The translations under genes and the position numbers were made by a program. From JBAWXE01 sp037144255 (GTDB lineage: Bacteria > Bacteroidota > Bacteroidia > Chitinophagales > Chitinophagaceae): a stretch of 19,447 nucleotides of DNA. The notes under the pieces were generated by a model. It was given only the letters and a program-made list of their open reading frames with translations, was not told the DNA's origin and ran no database searches. The stretch is taken from assembly GCA_037144255.1 (NCBI GenBank), contig JBAWXE010000047.1:1-19447 (forward strand). Direction: 5' to 3'. Shown here in pieces: positions 1 to 7,345 of this stretch. Within the stretch, counting starts at the first letter, position 1, and each line of letters starts with the position of its first letter.

Positions 1-43
1 CTCAAGATGTTTAGATATATCTTTATAGTGAAAAGAAAGAAGG

Positions 44-562
44 ATGGACATAACAGAACTACTAAGCGACAAAAGCAGCAAAGCTAAAGAGAAAACTGAG
101 GCACTAAGCCGAGCAGTGCTGAAAATGGAAATAACAATAAGTGAATTAGTGGAGTATGCTAAGACTGCAAAAGACCCAATAAAGGCGACATGTATAGAAG
201 CTGTAGAATTTGTAACGCAACAAAAACCGGAATTAGTAGATAGGGCGACATTTCAGTTTGTGATAGTAATGCTGGGTGCTAAGGCGCCGAGGATAAAATG
301 GGAAGCTGCTAAAGTAATAGGCAATACGGTGCAACTGCATGAAAAGGATACAGATGAAGCCATAGCACGACTACTAGTGAATACAGAAGATAAGGGCACT
401 GTGGTGAGATGGAGTGCTGCCTATGCACTGGGAGAAATACTGAAACTGAAAACTACACGTAATGCTGAACTAGTACCTACGGCGGAGGCCATTATACAAA
501 GAGAGGAAAAGAACAGCATTAAAAAAATATACCAGACTGCACTGAAGAAGATAGGGAAGTGA
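44..562 (+). CDS. HEAT-repeat-like protein
   Basis: This 172-residue protein is almost entirely alpha-helical. It contains at least three HEAT/armadillo-like helical pairs. One is around residues 48-85 (ATCIEAVEFV to VIVMLG), one around 88-120 (KWEAAKVIGN) and one around 122-160 (VVRWSAAYALGEI). The pattern of A-A-x-x-(L/I)-G at the end of each second helix is typical of HEAT repeats, which form curved scaffolds for protein binding. There is no signal peptide or membrane segment, so it should be cytoplasmic. The start ATG lies shortly after a purine-rich stretch (aaaagaaagaagg) that could serve as ribosome binding site. It converges on the oxidoreductase operon and ends about 45 bases before a bidirectional hairpin. 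Its partner and pathway cannot be read from the sequence. The repeat assignment is from pattern only. Confidence 0.75.
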   Translation: MDITELLSDKSSKAKEKTEALSRAVLKMEITISELVEYAKTAKDPIKATCIEAVEFVTQQKPELVDRATFQFVIVMLGAKAPRIKWEAAKVIGNTVQLHEKDTDEAIARLLVNTEDKGTVVRWSAAYALGEILKLKTTRNAELVPTAEAIIQREEKNSIKKIYQTALKKIGK

Positions 563-607
563 GGGAGATAATGTTTTACAATAAATCTTGTTGCATAAAT
601 GGAATAG

Positions 608-632
608 AAACGCCACTCATTGAGTGGCGTTT
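608..632. terminator. bidirectional hairpin terminator between convergent genes
   Basis: A perfect inverted repeat AAACGCCACTC / GAGTGGCGTTT leaves a three-base loop, or a 10-bp stem with a 5-base loop. On the plus strand it is followed by T-rich sequence (ttgtgtttta). It sits between the plus-strand HEAT-repeat gene and the minus-strand oxidoreductase operon, so it can end transcription from both sides. Confidence 0.75.
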
Positions 633-657
633 GTGTTTTATAATATGTTGTATTAAC

Positions 658-1212
658 TCAGTTGAGTAAGTGCCGAGAGTGTACCAGTATCTTGCCTTGT
701 GCAATGGCTTTTTCATTCTCGGGAATGAGATTGTGACGACGCGGGGGTAGAGATTTCTCCAAGCCCTTGTGTACATACTCTGCATCTACAATAGGTTTCA
801 CCTTGAGGAATGCACCCAGCACAAACATATTGAAGATCTTGGACAGACCCAGTTTGGCTGCTTCGTCGGCAGCATCGATGGTATAGATATTGATATCTGT
901 GCGCTCAGGATGACGAACAATGCCATTAGGATCGTAAATGAGTACTCCACCTTTCTTAACAGAGCCCTCGAATTTATCCATAGACTGCTGATTGAGAATG
1001 ATAGCAGTGTCGAATTGATTGAGAATAGGCGAACTGATGCGCTCGTCGCTAATGATGACAGTAACATTAGCAGTACCCCCACGCATTTCGGGTCCGTAAG
1101 AAGGGAACCAACTTACCTCTTTATTTTGCATCATACCTGAATAGGCAAGAATCTTTCCCATAGATAAGACCCCTTGTCCACCAAAACCGGCTATGATTAT
1201 TTCTTCGGTCAT
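658..1212 (-). CDS. 2-oxoacid:ferredoxin oxidoreductase, gamma subunit
   Basis: This is the 184-residue gamma subunit of a 2-oxoacid:ferredoxin oxidoreductase. The complex oxidatively decarboxylates a 2-oxoacid to its acyl-CoA and passes electrons to ferredoxin. The N-terminal motif GFGGQG (residues 9-14) and the downstream PSYGPEMRGGTANV segment are hallmarks of the gamma family. The length is normal. It is the last gene of a four-gene minus-strand operon, 31 bases after the beta-subunit stop, and is followed by the hairpin at 608-632. In the family this subunit helps form the CoA-binding side of the complex. The four-subunit ferredoxin-alpha-beta-gamma layout is that of enzymes commonly annotated VorDABC or KorDABC. 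Whether the substrate is 2-oxoisovalerate, 2-oxoglutarate or another 2-oxoacid cannot be decided here, so no symbol is given. Confidence 0.92.
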   Translation of the reverse strand: MTEEIIIAGFGGQGVLSMGKILAYSGMMQNKEVSWFPSYGPEMRGGTANVTVIISDERISSPILNQFDTAIILNQQSMDKFEGSVKKGGVLIYDPNGIVRHPERTDINIYTIDAADEAAKLGLSKIFNMFVLGAFLKVKPIVDAEYVHKGLEKSLPPRRHNLIPENEKAIAQGKILVHSRHLLN

Positions 1213-1243
1213 AATTCTGTTTTTAAAGATTGTAAACTGCTAA

Positions 1244-2026
1244 TTATTTTTCTTTAGGCAATTTGATATCGCCTAGTGGATAGTAAGGGAACATATTCTC
1301 TTCCATCCATTTATTAGATTCTGTAGGCGTCATTTTCCAACCTGAATTGCAATTGGAAACGATCTCTACAAAACAGAGTCCTTTTTTCAGTTTTTGATAT
1401 TCGATGGCTTTCTCGATGGCCTTCTTTGCCTTGCGCACATTGGCAGGAGTATGTACTGACTGGCGAGTAACATAATAAGTGCCGGGAAGCATAGCAATGA
1501 GTTCTGTCATCTTTAACGGGTAACCCATAGAAGCAGTATCGCGACCAAAAGGGGAAGTAGCCGTCTTCATACCCGGTAGAGTAGTAGGAGCCATCTGTCC
1601 GCCGGTCATACCGTAGATACCATTGTTGACAAAAAATATAGTGATATTCTCGCCACGGTTGCAAGCATGTAATGTTTCGCCTGTGCCAATAGCAGCCAAG
1701 TCGCCATCGCCCTGATAAGTGAAAACGAATTTATTTGGGTACAACCTTTTGATACCAGTAGCTACAGCAGGAGCTCTGCCATGTGCAGCTTGCTGCATAT
1801 CAATATCCATGAATTCGTAAGCGAGGACAGAGCAACCTACAGGAGCTACACCAATAGTATCTGCTTGAAGATTCATTTCTTCAATAGTTTCCATGATAAG
1901 ACGATGAGCAGTACCATGCCCGCAGCCGGGACAATAGGAAAGTGCAGCATCTGTAAGTAAGCAGGTACGTGAGTATACCTCATGTTCAGGTACACATATC
2001 TCTTCTCTAGTAAGTAGCTGGCTCAT
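1244..2026 (-). CDS. 2-oxoacid:ferredoxin oxidoreductase, beta subunit (TPP-binding)
   Basis: This is the thiamine-diphosphate-binding catalytic subunit, 260 residues from the chosen start. The CPGCGH motif at residues 32-37 is the cysteine pair that, with a later cysteine (probably in VSNCNSGW near the C-terminus), holds the proximal [4Fe-4S] cluster in this family. The TPP motif begins at GDGD (106-109) and ends at the NNGIYGMTGGQ segment (from 134), which binds the Mg-diphosphate. The frame is open to an ATG at 2113, but that would overlap the alpha gene by 107 bases and add a basic, non-homologous leader. The ATG at 2026 gives MSQLLTRE and a normal family N-terminus, overlapping the alpha gene by only 20 bases. 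That overlap suggests translational coupling, which fits a subunit made one-to-one with alpha. Confidence 0.93.
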   Translation of the reverse strand: MSQLLTREEICVPEHEVYSRTCLLTDAALSYCPGCGHGTAHRLIMETIEEMNLQADTIGVAPVGCSVLAYEFMDIDMQQAAHGRAPAVATGIKRLYPNKFVFTYQGDGDLAAIGTGETLHACNRGENITIFFVNNGIYGMTGGQMAPTTLPGMKTATSPFGRDTASMGYPLKMTELIAMLPGTYYVTRQSVHTPANVRKAKKAIEKAIEYQKLKKGLCFVEIVSNCNSGWKMTPTESNKWMEENMFPYYPLGDIKLPKEK

Positions 2027-3119
2027 GTTTTTCTTTTTTAGTAGTAATAAAATTTTGTTCCAGTACATGCAGTACCTCATCTGGCGCCGGAATGATACCA
2101 CCCAAGCGGCCATAATGTTCTACCGGTACTATACCATTGACAGCCAGACGTACATCCTCTACCATTTGACCGGCGCTCATTTCTATAGCCTGCATGCCTT
2201 TTACCTGTTTTGCCAGACGAGCCAGCTCAACAGTAGGGAAAGGGAATAGAGTAATAGGGCGTAGCAAACCTACTTTGATGCCACGAGCTCTACCCAACAA
2301 TACAGCCTTCTGACAAACACGAGCACTGGAGCCATATGCAACGAAGAGATATTCAGCATCATCGCACATGAATTTTTCGAAACGGACCTCGGTATGTTCT
2401 ATATGTTTGAATTTCTTTTGCAGGTTCTGATTGATGATCTCTTGTTTTACAGGATTGAGATCGAGAGAAGTAATGATATTGCGTTGGCGATCAGGAGTTT
2501 TGCCGGTTGTGGCCCAAGGGTATTTTTTTACTATCTCTGCATCTGTAAGACGAGGTATCTGTTCGTCCAGTTCTACTTTTTCCATCATTTGGCCTATAGC
2601 ACCATCAGACAGTACCATTACCTGAATGCGATGTTTGAAAGCTAGGTCGAAACCGAGTTTGGCAAAATCGTACATTTCCTGAACAGAAGCAGGCGCGAGA
2701 ACGATCATTTTATAATCGCCATGACCACCCCCCTTTACAGCCTGAAAATAATCTGACTGAGAAGGTTGTATAGTACCCAAGCCAGGCCCACCACGCACTA
2801 CATTGAGTAAGAGACATGGCAATTCTGTACCAGCCATAAAAGAAATACCCTCTTGCATCAAACTGATGCCGGGGCTGGAGGAAGAAGTCATGACCCGTTT
2901 ACCTGCACCTGCACCCCCATATACCATATGTATAGAAGCGATCTCGCTTTCGGCCTGTAATACAACCATACCTGTACGTTCTTCAGGATTGTTGGCTATT
3001 AGATATTCCAATACCTCTGACTGAGGAGTAATGGGGTAACCAAAATATCCATCGCAACCGGCACGAATGACACCCTCTGCAATAGCTTCGTTACCTTTCA
3101 TTAATCTGATATCCTTCAT
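2007..3119 (-). CDS. 2-oxoacid:ferredoxin oxidoreductase, alpha subunit (VorB/KorA type)
   Basis: This 370-residue protein is the pyrimidine-binding alpha subunit. The motif GYPITPQSE at residues 27-35 is the family signature. The SSPGISLMQEG and RGGPGLGT segments follow in the usual places. The C-terminal third (from about LFVAYGSSARV) is the transketolase-C-like domain. Length and domain order are complete. Closest by eye are the Bacteroidota proteins usually named 3-methyl-2-oxobutanoate dehydrogenase subunit VorB, although such names are homology-based and substrate range varies. It follows the ferredoxin gene by 17 bases and its end overlaps the beta-subunit start, so all four genes are probably one transcript. 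The enzyme class is sensitive to oxygen in many organisms. That is notable here because a catalase gene lies a few kb away. Confidence 0.92.
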   Translation of the reverse strand: MKDIRLMKGNEAIAEGVIRAGCDGYFGYPITPQSEVLEYLIANNPEERTGMVVLQAESEIASIHMVYGGAGAGKRVMTSSSSPGISLMQEGISFMAGTELPCLLLNVVRGGPGLGTIQPSQSDYFQAVKGGGHGDYKMIVLAPASVQEMYDFAKLGFDLAFKHRIQVMVLSDGAIGQMMEKVELDEQIPRLTDAEIVKKYPWATTGKTPDRQRNIITSLDLNPVKQEIINQNLQKKFKHIEHTEVRFEKFMCDDAEYLFVAYGSSARVCQKAVLLGRARGIKVGLLRPITLFPFPTVELARLAKQVKGMQAIEMSAGQMVEDVRLAVNGIVPVEHYGRLGGIIPAPDEVLHVLEQNFITTKKEKHEPATY

Positions 3120-3136
3120 TTTCTATCTTTTTATGA

Positions 3137-3361
3137 TTAATCGAATTTGACTCTGTATACCGTAATAGCACCATCGGGGCATACCAATGCACAATTGGTG
3201 CAACCATTGCAATCGTCGTTGGCACTAGTAGCAAAGTGGTAACCCTTGCTATTCAGATTTGCAGACATGGAAATGGTTTTCTCTTTGCAAACAGGCACGC
3301 ATAACTCACAGCCTTTGCATCTTTCGGTGTTGACAACTATTTCACCTTTAACTTTTGCCAT
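3137..3361 (-). CDS. 2x[4Fe-4S] ferredoxin subunit of 2-oxoacid oxidoreductase (delta)
   Basis: This 74-residue ferredoxin-type protein has two complete C-x2-C-x2-C-x3-C cluster motifs, with cysteines at 15, 18, 21, 25 and 51, 54, 57, 61. The second motif is followed by proline and the first by lysine. All eight ligands are present, so both [4Fe-4S] clusters should form. It is the first gene of the four-gene oxidoreductase operon and should be the delta subunit that moves electrons from the catalytic subunits to a soluble ferredoxin. It begins AKVKGEIVVNTERCKGC, a normal start for delta subunits, with no signal peptide. About 300 bases of non-coding DNA upstream must hold the operon promoter, but no clear one could be picked out. 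Confidence 0.92.
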   Translation of the reverse strand: MAKVKGEIVVNTERCKGCELCVPVCKEKTISMSANLNSKGYHFATSANDDCNGCTNCALVCPDGAITVYRVKFD

Positions 3362-3658
3362 AGCACTATTTTTTATTGTTATAAAAACAATGAACCCTTG
3401 TGGTTAGTATAATAGAGCAGAACGAGAGGAGGCGTATAGTATACCTTATATATACGATACGTTAATCAAAACTATCTTTATAGTAGCTGAGAAAGTATGA
3501 CTTTGGTCATTGTTTAAAGGAAAAAGTATTGGGAATTTTAGTGTGGATATTATAAGTAAATTGATAAGTGTGTGAAGGAAAGGGGGTGCAAGTAGTGAGG
3601 ACGTAAGATATTGATCGTATTATTTTATTGAAACAACCGGTTTGTAAATTTTTATGAT
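3362..3658. other. non-coding divergent intergenic region
   Basis: About 300 bases separate the minus-strand oxidoreductase operon from the plus-strand CWC gene. They should contain promoters in both directions. The only structures seen are short AT-rich palindromic pieces (gtatagtatac near 3433, and a 5-bp arm repeat ATGAC/GTCAT near 3497-3510). No convincing promoter, riboswitch, RNA gene or ORF was found. Confidence 0.5.
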
Positions 3659-3844
3659 ATGATTACGGAAATGAATAACGCAACTAAAGTATGTCCTCTG
3701 TGCAAGACTACTTTTATCTGCAACCCTGCAGAATGTTGGTGTAGTAATCTGCCTGAGGAACTACCCATGCTGGAAAGCGGTGACTGTTATTGCCCTAAAT
3801 GCCTGCAAGAAATGGTAGATAAGAATTCGGGTACACCGATGTAA
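3659..3844 (+). CDS. cysteine-rich CWC family protein
   Basis: This 61-residue protein is rich in cysteine. It has CPLC near residue 12, a central CNPAECWC with the family's Cys-Trp-Cys core, and CYCPKC near the C-terminus. The arrangement matches the small 'cysteine-rich CWC' family found in Bacteroidota and Proteobacteria. The paired cysteines suggest a zinc-ribbon-like fold, but the family's function is unknown. The ATG at 3659 or the in-frame ATG at 3671 could start it; the second fits the homologous core equally well. It ends six bases before the end of the convergent secreted-protein gene at 3851. No partner is evident from the neighbours. Confidence 0.8.
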   Translation: MITEMNNATKVCPLCKTTFICNPAECWCSNLPEELPMLESGDCYCPKCLQEMVDKNSGTPM

Positions 3845-3850
3845 TACTAT

Positions 3851-5083
3851 CTAGTAAGTGCATTTACAGGTAGTGAAAGTGGCATCATTGCCATTGCCTA
3901 TTAATAATATGGCATCGAATGCCAGAATATTTTCTTCAAAAAAATGTGTGTCTTCTTTTGAAATGATGCCTTTCATTTTGCCATTATAATATAATGATTT
4001 GAGCGCATGAAGATCGATGAGTGTCCAGTTATTGACTGAGGCATGACGAGTGAATAGTTTGTAAACCTCATTGTGTTCGTATTTGTTATAATCCCAGTCG
4101 CTATTGTCTGTACGGTATATACTGGCATTGATAGAGTAACTACTACTTTCATTCGCAATGGCACCTTCTCTAATAAATGAACCAATATTGAGAACACCTG
4201 TATTAGGTTCGAAGCCTGCCATGATATGTGAAGTGCCCATTTTGATCAATACCTTAGGTATTTGTTCTCCGGTGGATACACTTTTATAGTATTCTTCAAT
4301 AAATCGAGTCTTCATGTAATGTTCACGTAACTCGCAACCTTCGAATGCACGATGCGTGTTCATGAAGGTGTAGATACTATCCGACATGATAAGAGAATTA
4401 ATGCCAAAGTCGATGGGATTGGAAGGGTCACCAGTTTTGAATTTACTTAGTTGTGCTAAGTGATTTTTATTAATGCCATGAGACATGTAATGAGTATACT
4501 TATCCAAATCGCGTTTTGTTTCTAAAGATCTGATCTTATTGAGTATAGTATCGGCTATAATGGCTTTTGGATTTTTACGCATTATTTCATCTACTACATG
4601 TATGGCACCGAAAGACTGATCTAAACCCCAAATGGCATTGCCAATGGTGAGGTATCGGGTAATATCGGCTATCATAGCTAATTCCTGATCGGATACGAAT
4701 GTAAAGCCATAAGGATATTGGGCAGCTAATGAGAAGATAGAGTCTTTGTTGGCTTTATAAGGAGGTTGAGAAACTTTACGCATCATAGGGGCATCTTGTT
4801 CCAAAGCCAGGTGAGTATAGTTGTATTGTTTATTGAGCGCTTTGAAAAGAGAGGTAGTTAATTCAGGGATCTCTTTGGTATTGTGATTCTCACCTATCAT
4901 AATAAATTGTGAGCTTGCTGCTTTTTTCATTATAAAAGCTGCCCCTGTACCTGTAAGGTCTCCGTTCTTATCTATCTGTAGTGTATAAGAATTGGTAGTA
5001 ATGGCATTATCTACATCTTTGTTTTGTGCCTGTACGTAGGATGCTGATACTATTATATATAAAGCTATGAGCCATTTTTTCAT
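3851..5083 (-). CDS. secreted EreA/ChaN-like superfamily protein
   Basis: This 410-residue protein begins with a clear signal peptide, cleaved probably after A19 (VQA-Q), so it is exported to the periplasm or beyond. Residues 60-71 contain IMIGENHNTKE, with an E-x-H pair, and a downstream LALEQD segment (about 93-98). A later GTSHIMAG (in the second half) supplies another conserved-looking histidine. This pattern is that of the erythromycin-esterase/ChaN/TraB-like superfamily, whose members include hydrolases and haem-binding lipoproteins. It is not a reliable predictor of erythromycin resistance, because most Bacteroidota homologues are uncharacterised. The last residues (TTCKCTY) hold two cysteines but no T9SS domain. 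It is transcribed away from the propeller protein at 5209; the two share a 125-base divergent region. Confidence 0.6.
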   Translation of the reverse strand: MKKWLIALYIIVSASYVQAQNKDVDNAITTNSYTLQIDKNGDLTGTGAAFIMKKAASSQFIMIGENHNTKEIPELTTSLFKALNKQYNYTHLALEQDAPMMRKVSQPPYKANKDSIFSLAAQYPYGFTFVSDQELAMIADITRYLTIGNAIWGLDQSFGAIHVVDEIMRKNPKAIIADTILNKIRSLETKRDLDKYTHYMSHGINKNHLAQLSKFKTGDPSNPIDFGINSLIMSDSIYTFMNTHRAFEGCELREHYMKTRFIEEYYKSVSTGEQIPKVLIKMGTSHIMAGFEPNTGVLNIGSFIREGAIANESSSYSINASIYRTDNSDWDYNKYEHNEVYKLFTRHASVNNWTLIDLHALKSLYYNGKMKGIISKEDTHFFEENILAFDAILLIGNGNDATFTTCKCTY

Positions 5084-5208
5084 AAGGTGGTATTTGTACT
5101 GTTGTTATGTATAAAGATAGGGGATTGTGATAAATATGAAAATAGAAATTCTGTAAGATGCAGCTTTATTTTGCGAGAGGACATTTGGTGCTTAAGAACT
5201 CAGCAATC

Positions 5209-6555
5209 ATGAGAAATACTTCTATACTCGTCTCTTTCATTCTCTTTATAGCATTAGCAATACCTAGTAATGCTCAAAGCTGGCACCTAGTAGGTACTCA
5301 AGGTTTTTCAGCCAATTTTGCAAATAACACTTGTATTACTACAGATACTAGTGGCACTCCTTATATAGTATACGCAGATAATGGTAGTAAAGCTACCGTT
5401 ATGAAATACAATGGTACTAGTTGGGTAAATGTAGGACCTGCATCATTTACAGCAGGTGTGGCAGAAGGTTACCAATGGATAGCAATAAATCGCAGTGGCA
5501 CTCCTTATGTAGTATTTAAAGATTATGCTAACCCATATAAAGCTACTGTTATGAAATTTAATGGCACTAGCTGGGTATTGGTAGGTCCCGCAGGCTTTTC
5601 ACCGGATAATATATATGATCCTTCTATTGTATTAGATACTAATGCCACTCCTTATGTACTATTTGGTGATTATGCTGCCAATGGTAAAGCCTCAGTAATG
5701 AAATATAATGGCAGTAGTTGGGTAAATGTAGGGGCTGCAGGTTTCACAGCTTCTACTTGTGGCAATAGAACACCTTTAGCAATAGACCATAATGATACAT
5801 TATACATGGCATATGCAGATGTCACACAATCCTATAAAGCTGTGGTAATGAAATTTGATGGTACCAACTGGGTAAATGTCGGTGCTGCATTATCTAGTGC
5901 ATATGCAGATTACCCTACACTTGCCATAGACAATAGTGGCACTCCCTATATTGCCTATACCGATGCTGATTTTATGGGCGCTGTAGTAGTAAAAAAGTTT
6001 GATGGTACCAACTGGGTAAATGTCGGTTCATTGACTATCAGCTCTCCTAGTGCAGCGTATGTAACACTTACTATAGATAAGAATGATACACTGTATGTAG
6101 CTTACCAGGATGGCAATACCGGCAATAGCCCTGTGACTGTTAAAAAATTCAATGGCACATCATGGATTACAGTTGGTACTAGTGGCTTCTCTGCCGGTTC
6201 TGCTACATACACATCTATTACAATAGACAAGAATGGTATACCCTATGTAGCATATCAGGATGGTGTTGCGTCCAATAAAGCTACAGTTATGAAATATGCT
6301 ACAGTACCTACTGAAGTAAACAATATAGGCATATCTACTCAGTTAGCTGTCTACCCCAATCCTGCTAGTACTCAATTTAATATTACATCCGACAAGAAGA
6401 TAACAAATGTTGTTATCAGCAACATGGTAGGACAAGAGCTTTTTACTGCTACTTATCAAAATGAGGAAGTACATATAGATGTAGCCAACTTACAATCTGG
6501 TATGTATTTCGTTAAAATAAACAATACTGAGTTAAGGAAATTTGTTAAGGAGTAA
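5209..6555 (+). CDS. secreted beta-propeller-like repeat protein with T9SS sorting domain
   Basis: From the ATG at 5209 this is 448 residues. That start is preferred over the upstream ATG at 5158 because it places a signal peptide exactly at the N-terminus, with cleavage after A22 (SNA-Q). The mature part has seven tandem units of about 45-50 residues of the form (G/D)TPYxxYxD...ATVMKYNGTSWVNVG. The last unit lacks its terminal WVNVG strand, while the mature N-terminus begins SWHLVG. This suggests a seven-bladed propeller closed by the N-terminal strand. The C-terminus (VYPNP...ITNVVISNMVGQEL...LQSGMYFVKI...KFVKE) is a type A T9SS sorting domain, so the protein should cross the outer membrane and be released or surface-anchored. 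Ligand and function are unknown. It ends 33 bases before a convergent gene. Confidence 0.85.
   Translation: MRNTSILVSFILFIALAIPSNAQSWHLVGTQGFSANFANNTCITTDTSGTPYIVYADNGSKATVMKYNGTSWVNVGPASFTAGVAEGYQWIAINRSGTPYVVFKDYANPYKATVMKFNGTSWVLVGPAGFSPDNIYDPSIVLDTNATPYVLFGDYAANGKASVMKYNGSSWVNVGAAGFTASTCGNRTPLAIDHNDTLYMAYADVTQSYKAVVMKFDGTNWVNVGAALSSAYADYPTLAIDNSGTPYIAYTDADFMGAVVVKKFDGTNWVNVGSLTISSPSAAYVTLTIDKNDTLYVAYQDGNTGNSPVTVKKFNGTSWITVGTSGFSAGSATYTSITIDKNGIPYVAYQDGVASNKATVMKYATVPTEVNNIGISTQLAVYPNPASTQFNITSDKKITNVVISNMVGQELFTATYQNEEVHIDVANLQSGMYFVKINNTELRKFVKE
5352..6303 (+). repeat. seven in-frame degenerate repeats (propeller blades)
   Basis: Seven consecutive coding repeats, about 130-160 bases each, begin at (G/D)TPYxxYxD-type motifs and carry a (V/T)MKYNGTSWVNVG-type strand. 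The DNA is similar as well as the protein: phrases such as ggcactccttat, aatggtactagttgggtaaat and gatggtaccaactgggtaaatgt recur. Repeats 4 and 5 share an identical GTNWVNVG stretch at DNA level, which suggests recent duplication or gene conversion. Confidence 0.8.
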
Positions 6556-6588
6556 GAATTTCTAATAATACAAAATGTAGAAGAAAAT

Positions 6589-7014
6589 CTACTTATCTAT
6601 ACACCTCAATTTAATAAGAGCATTAATAAACAGAATAGCTACAGCGAATTGTTTTTTATTGGATACTCCCATCTTAAGATGATACCCCTCTGAGAATTTT
6701 TTGGCACTATAAAGTTCTTCCTGCAATGATAGTATTGTTGTGTCTTTCAGTAATAGTTCTCTTTCTGTTTCTCTTATAGTAAGGCTAATAATAAATGATT
6801 TTCGTTCGGGTATTACATATAACAATGCCTTTTTACTATCAGCTATCTTTTGCATCCAACCACCTGAAGGGGTATAGTTCCAAGTTGCTTTAAACTTACT
6901 GACAATAAGTATTAACTCATTATAATGAAGATACATTTTCCCTAATGCCGACTCCAAGCTAGCACTAGAAGGCATCACTTTCCTATCTGCAAATGGACGA
7001 TCAATCACATTCAT
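6589..7014 (-). CDS. DUF3788-like protein
   Basis: This 141-residue cytoplasmic protein has no signal peptide. It contains the segment SKFKATWNYTPSGGWMQKIADSK at roughly residues 39-60, followed by a run predicted to be strand (ALLYVIPERKSFIISLTI) and two helical segments at the end. The order of a conserved tryptophan, a G-W pair, and a K-x-L-x-Y/L-x-P-x-x-x-x-F strand is that of the DUF3788 family, small proteins of unknown function common in Bacteroidota and Firmicutes. The match is from memory of the family pattern and not from a search. It converges on the propeller gene and is transcribed from the gene-free stretch 7015-7295. Confidence 0.6.
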   Translation of the reverse strand: MNVIDRPFADRKVMPSSASLESALGKMYLHYNELILIVSKFKATWNYTPSGGWMQKIADSKKALLYVIPERKSFIISLTIRETERELLLKDTTILSLQEELYSAKKFSEGYHLKMGVSNKKQFAVAILFINALIKLRCIDK

Positions 7015-7295
7015 AATGCGAAACCTGCTTTTGATTAGATTCTGTAAATGTATTTACCCCATTCACAAACTACTCTATATTAAATGTAAAAAACAGAAAG
7101 AATCTCAAATTCTCCTATTTGCTTGATGAACTTGACTCAATTAAGTTTTATATTCTTTGTTAAAATAATTATTGAATATTCCAGATAGTTTTTTATACAA
7201 TTCCGAAATGCAAATTATTTCAAAAGGACTATTCTGTTATGAACATCTCAAAATTCAAGGCTAAATTAACAAATAGTTTTGCCCTATATAACGAT
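7015..7295. other. AT-rich intergenic region
   Basis: This stretch lies between the DUF3788 gene and the catalase terminator. It holds the presumed minus-strand promoter of the DUF3788 gene, but no element matched a Bacteroidota consensus well. No ORF, RNA gene or repeat was recognised. Confidence 0.4.
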
Positions 7296-7326
7296 AAAAG
7301 CTCCCTCTATAGTAGGGGGGGCTTTT
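7296..7326 (-). terminator. terminator downstream of catalase
   Basis: A 10-bp stem (AAAAGCTCCC with GGGGGGCTTTT, one T-G wobble) with an 11-base loop lies 20 bases beyond the catalase stop. Read on the minus strand, the 3' arm ends in TTTTATCGTTAT, a usable U-rich run. The flanking A/T tracts are symmetric enough that weak termination on the plus strand is also possible. Confidence 0.65.
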
Positions 7327-7345
7327 ACTTTTGCATGTATGTCTT

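Noticed and set aside
1244..2113. Long start for the beta subunit
   Set aside because: It would overlap the alpha gene by 107 bases and add a leader unlike the family; the ATG at 2026 fits better.
3851..5083. Calling the EreA/ChaN-like protein an erythromycin-resistance gene
   Set aside because: Only the broad superfamily pattern is visible, and most members of this kind have unrelated or unknown functions.
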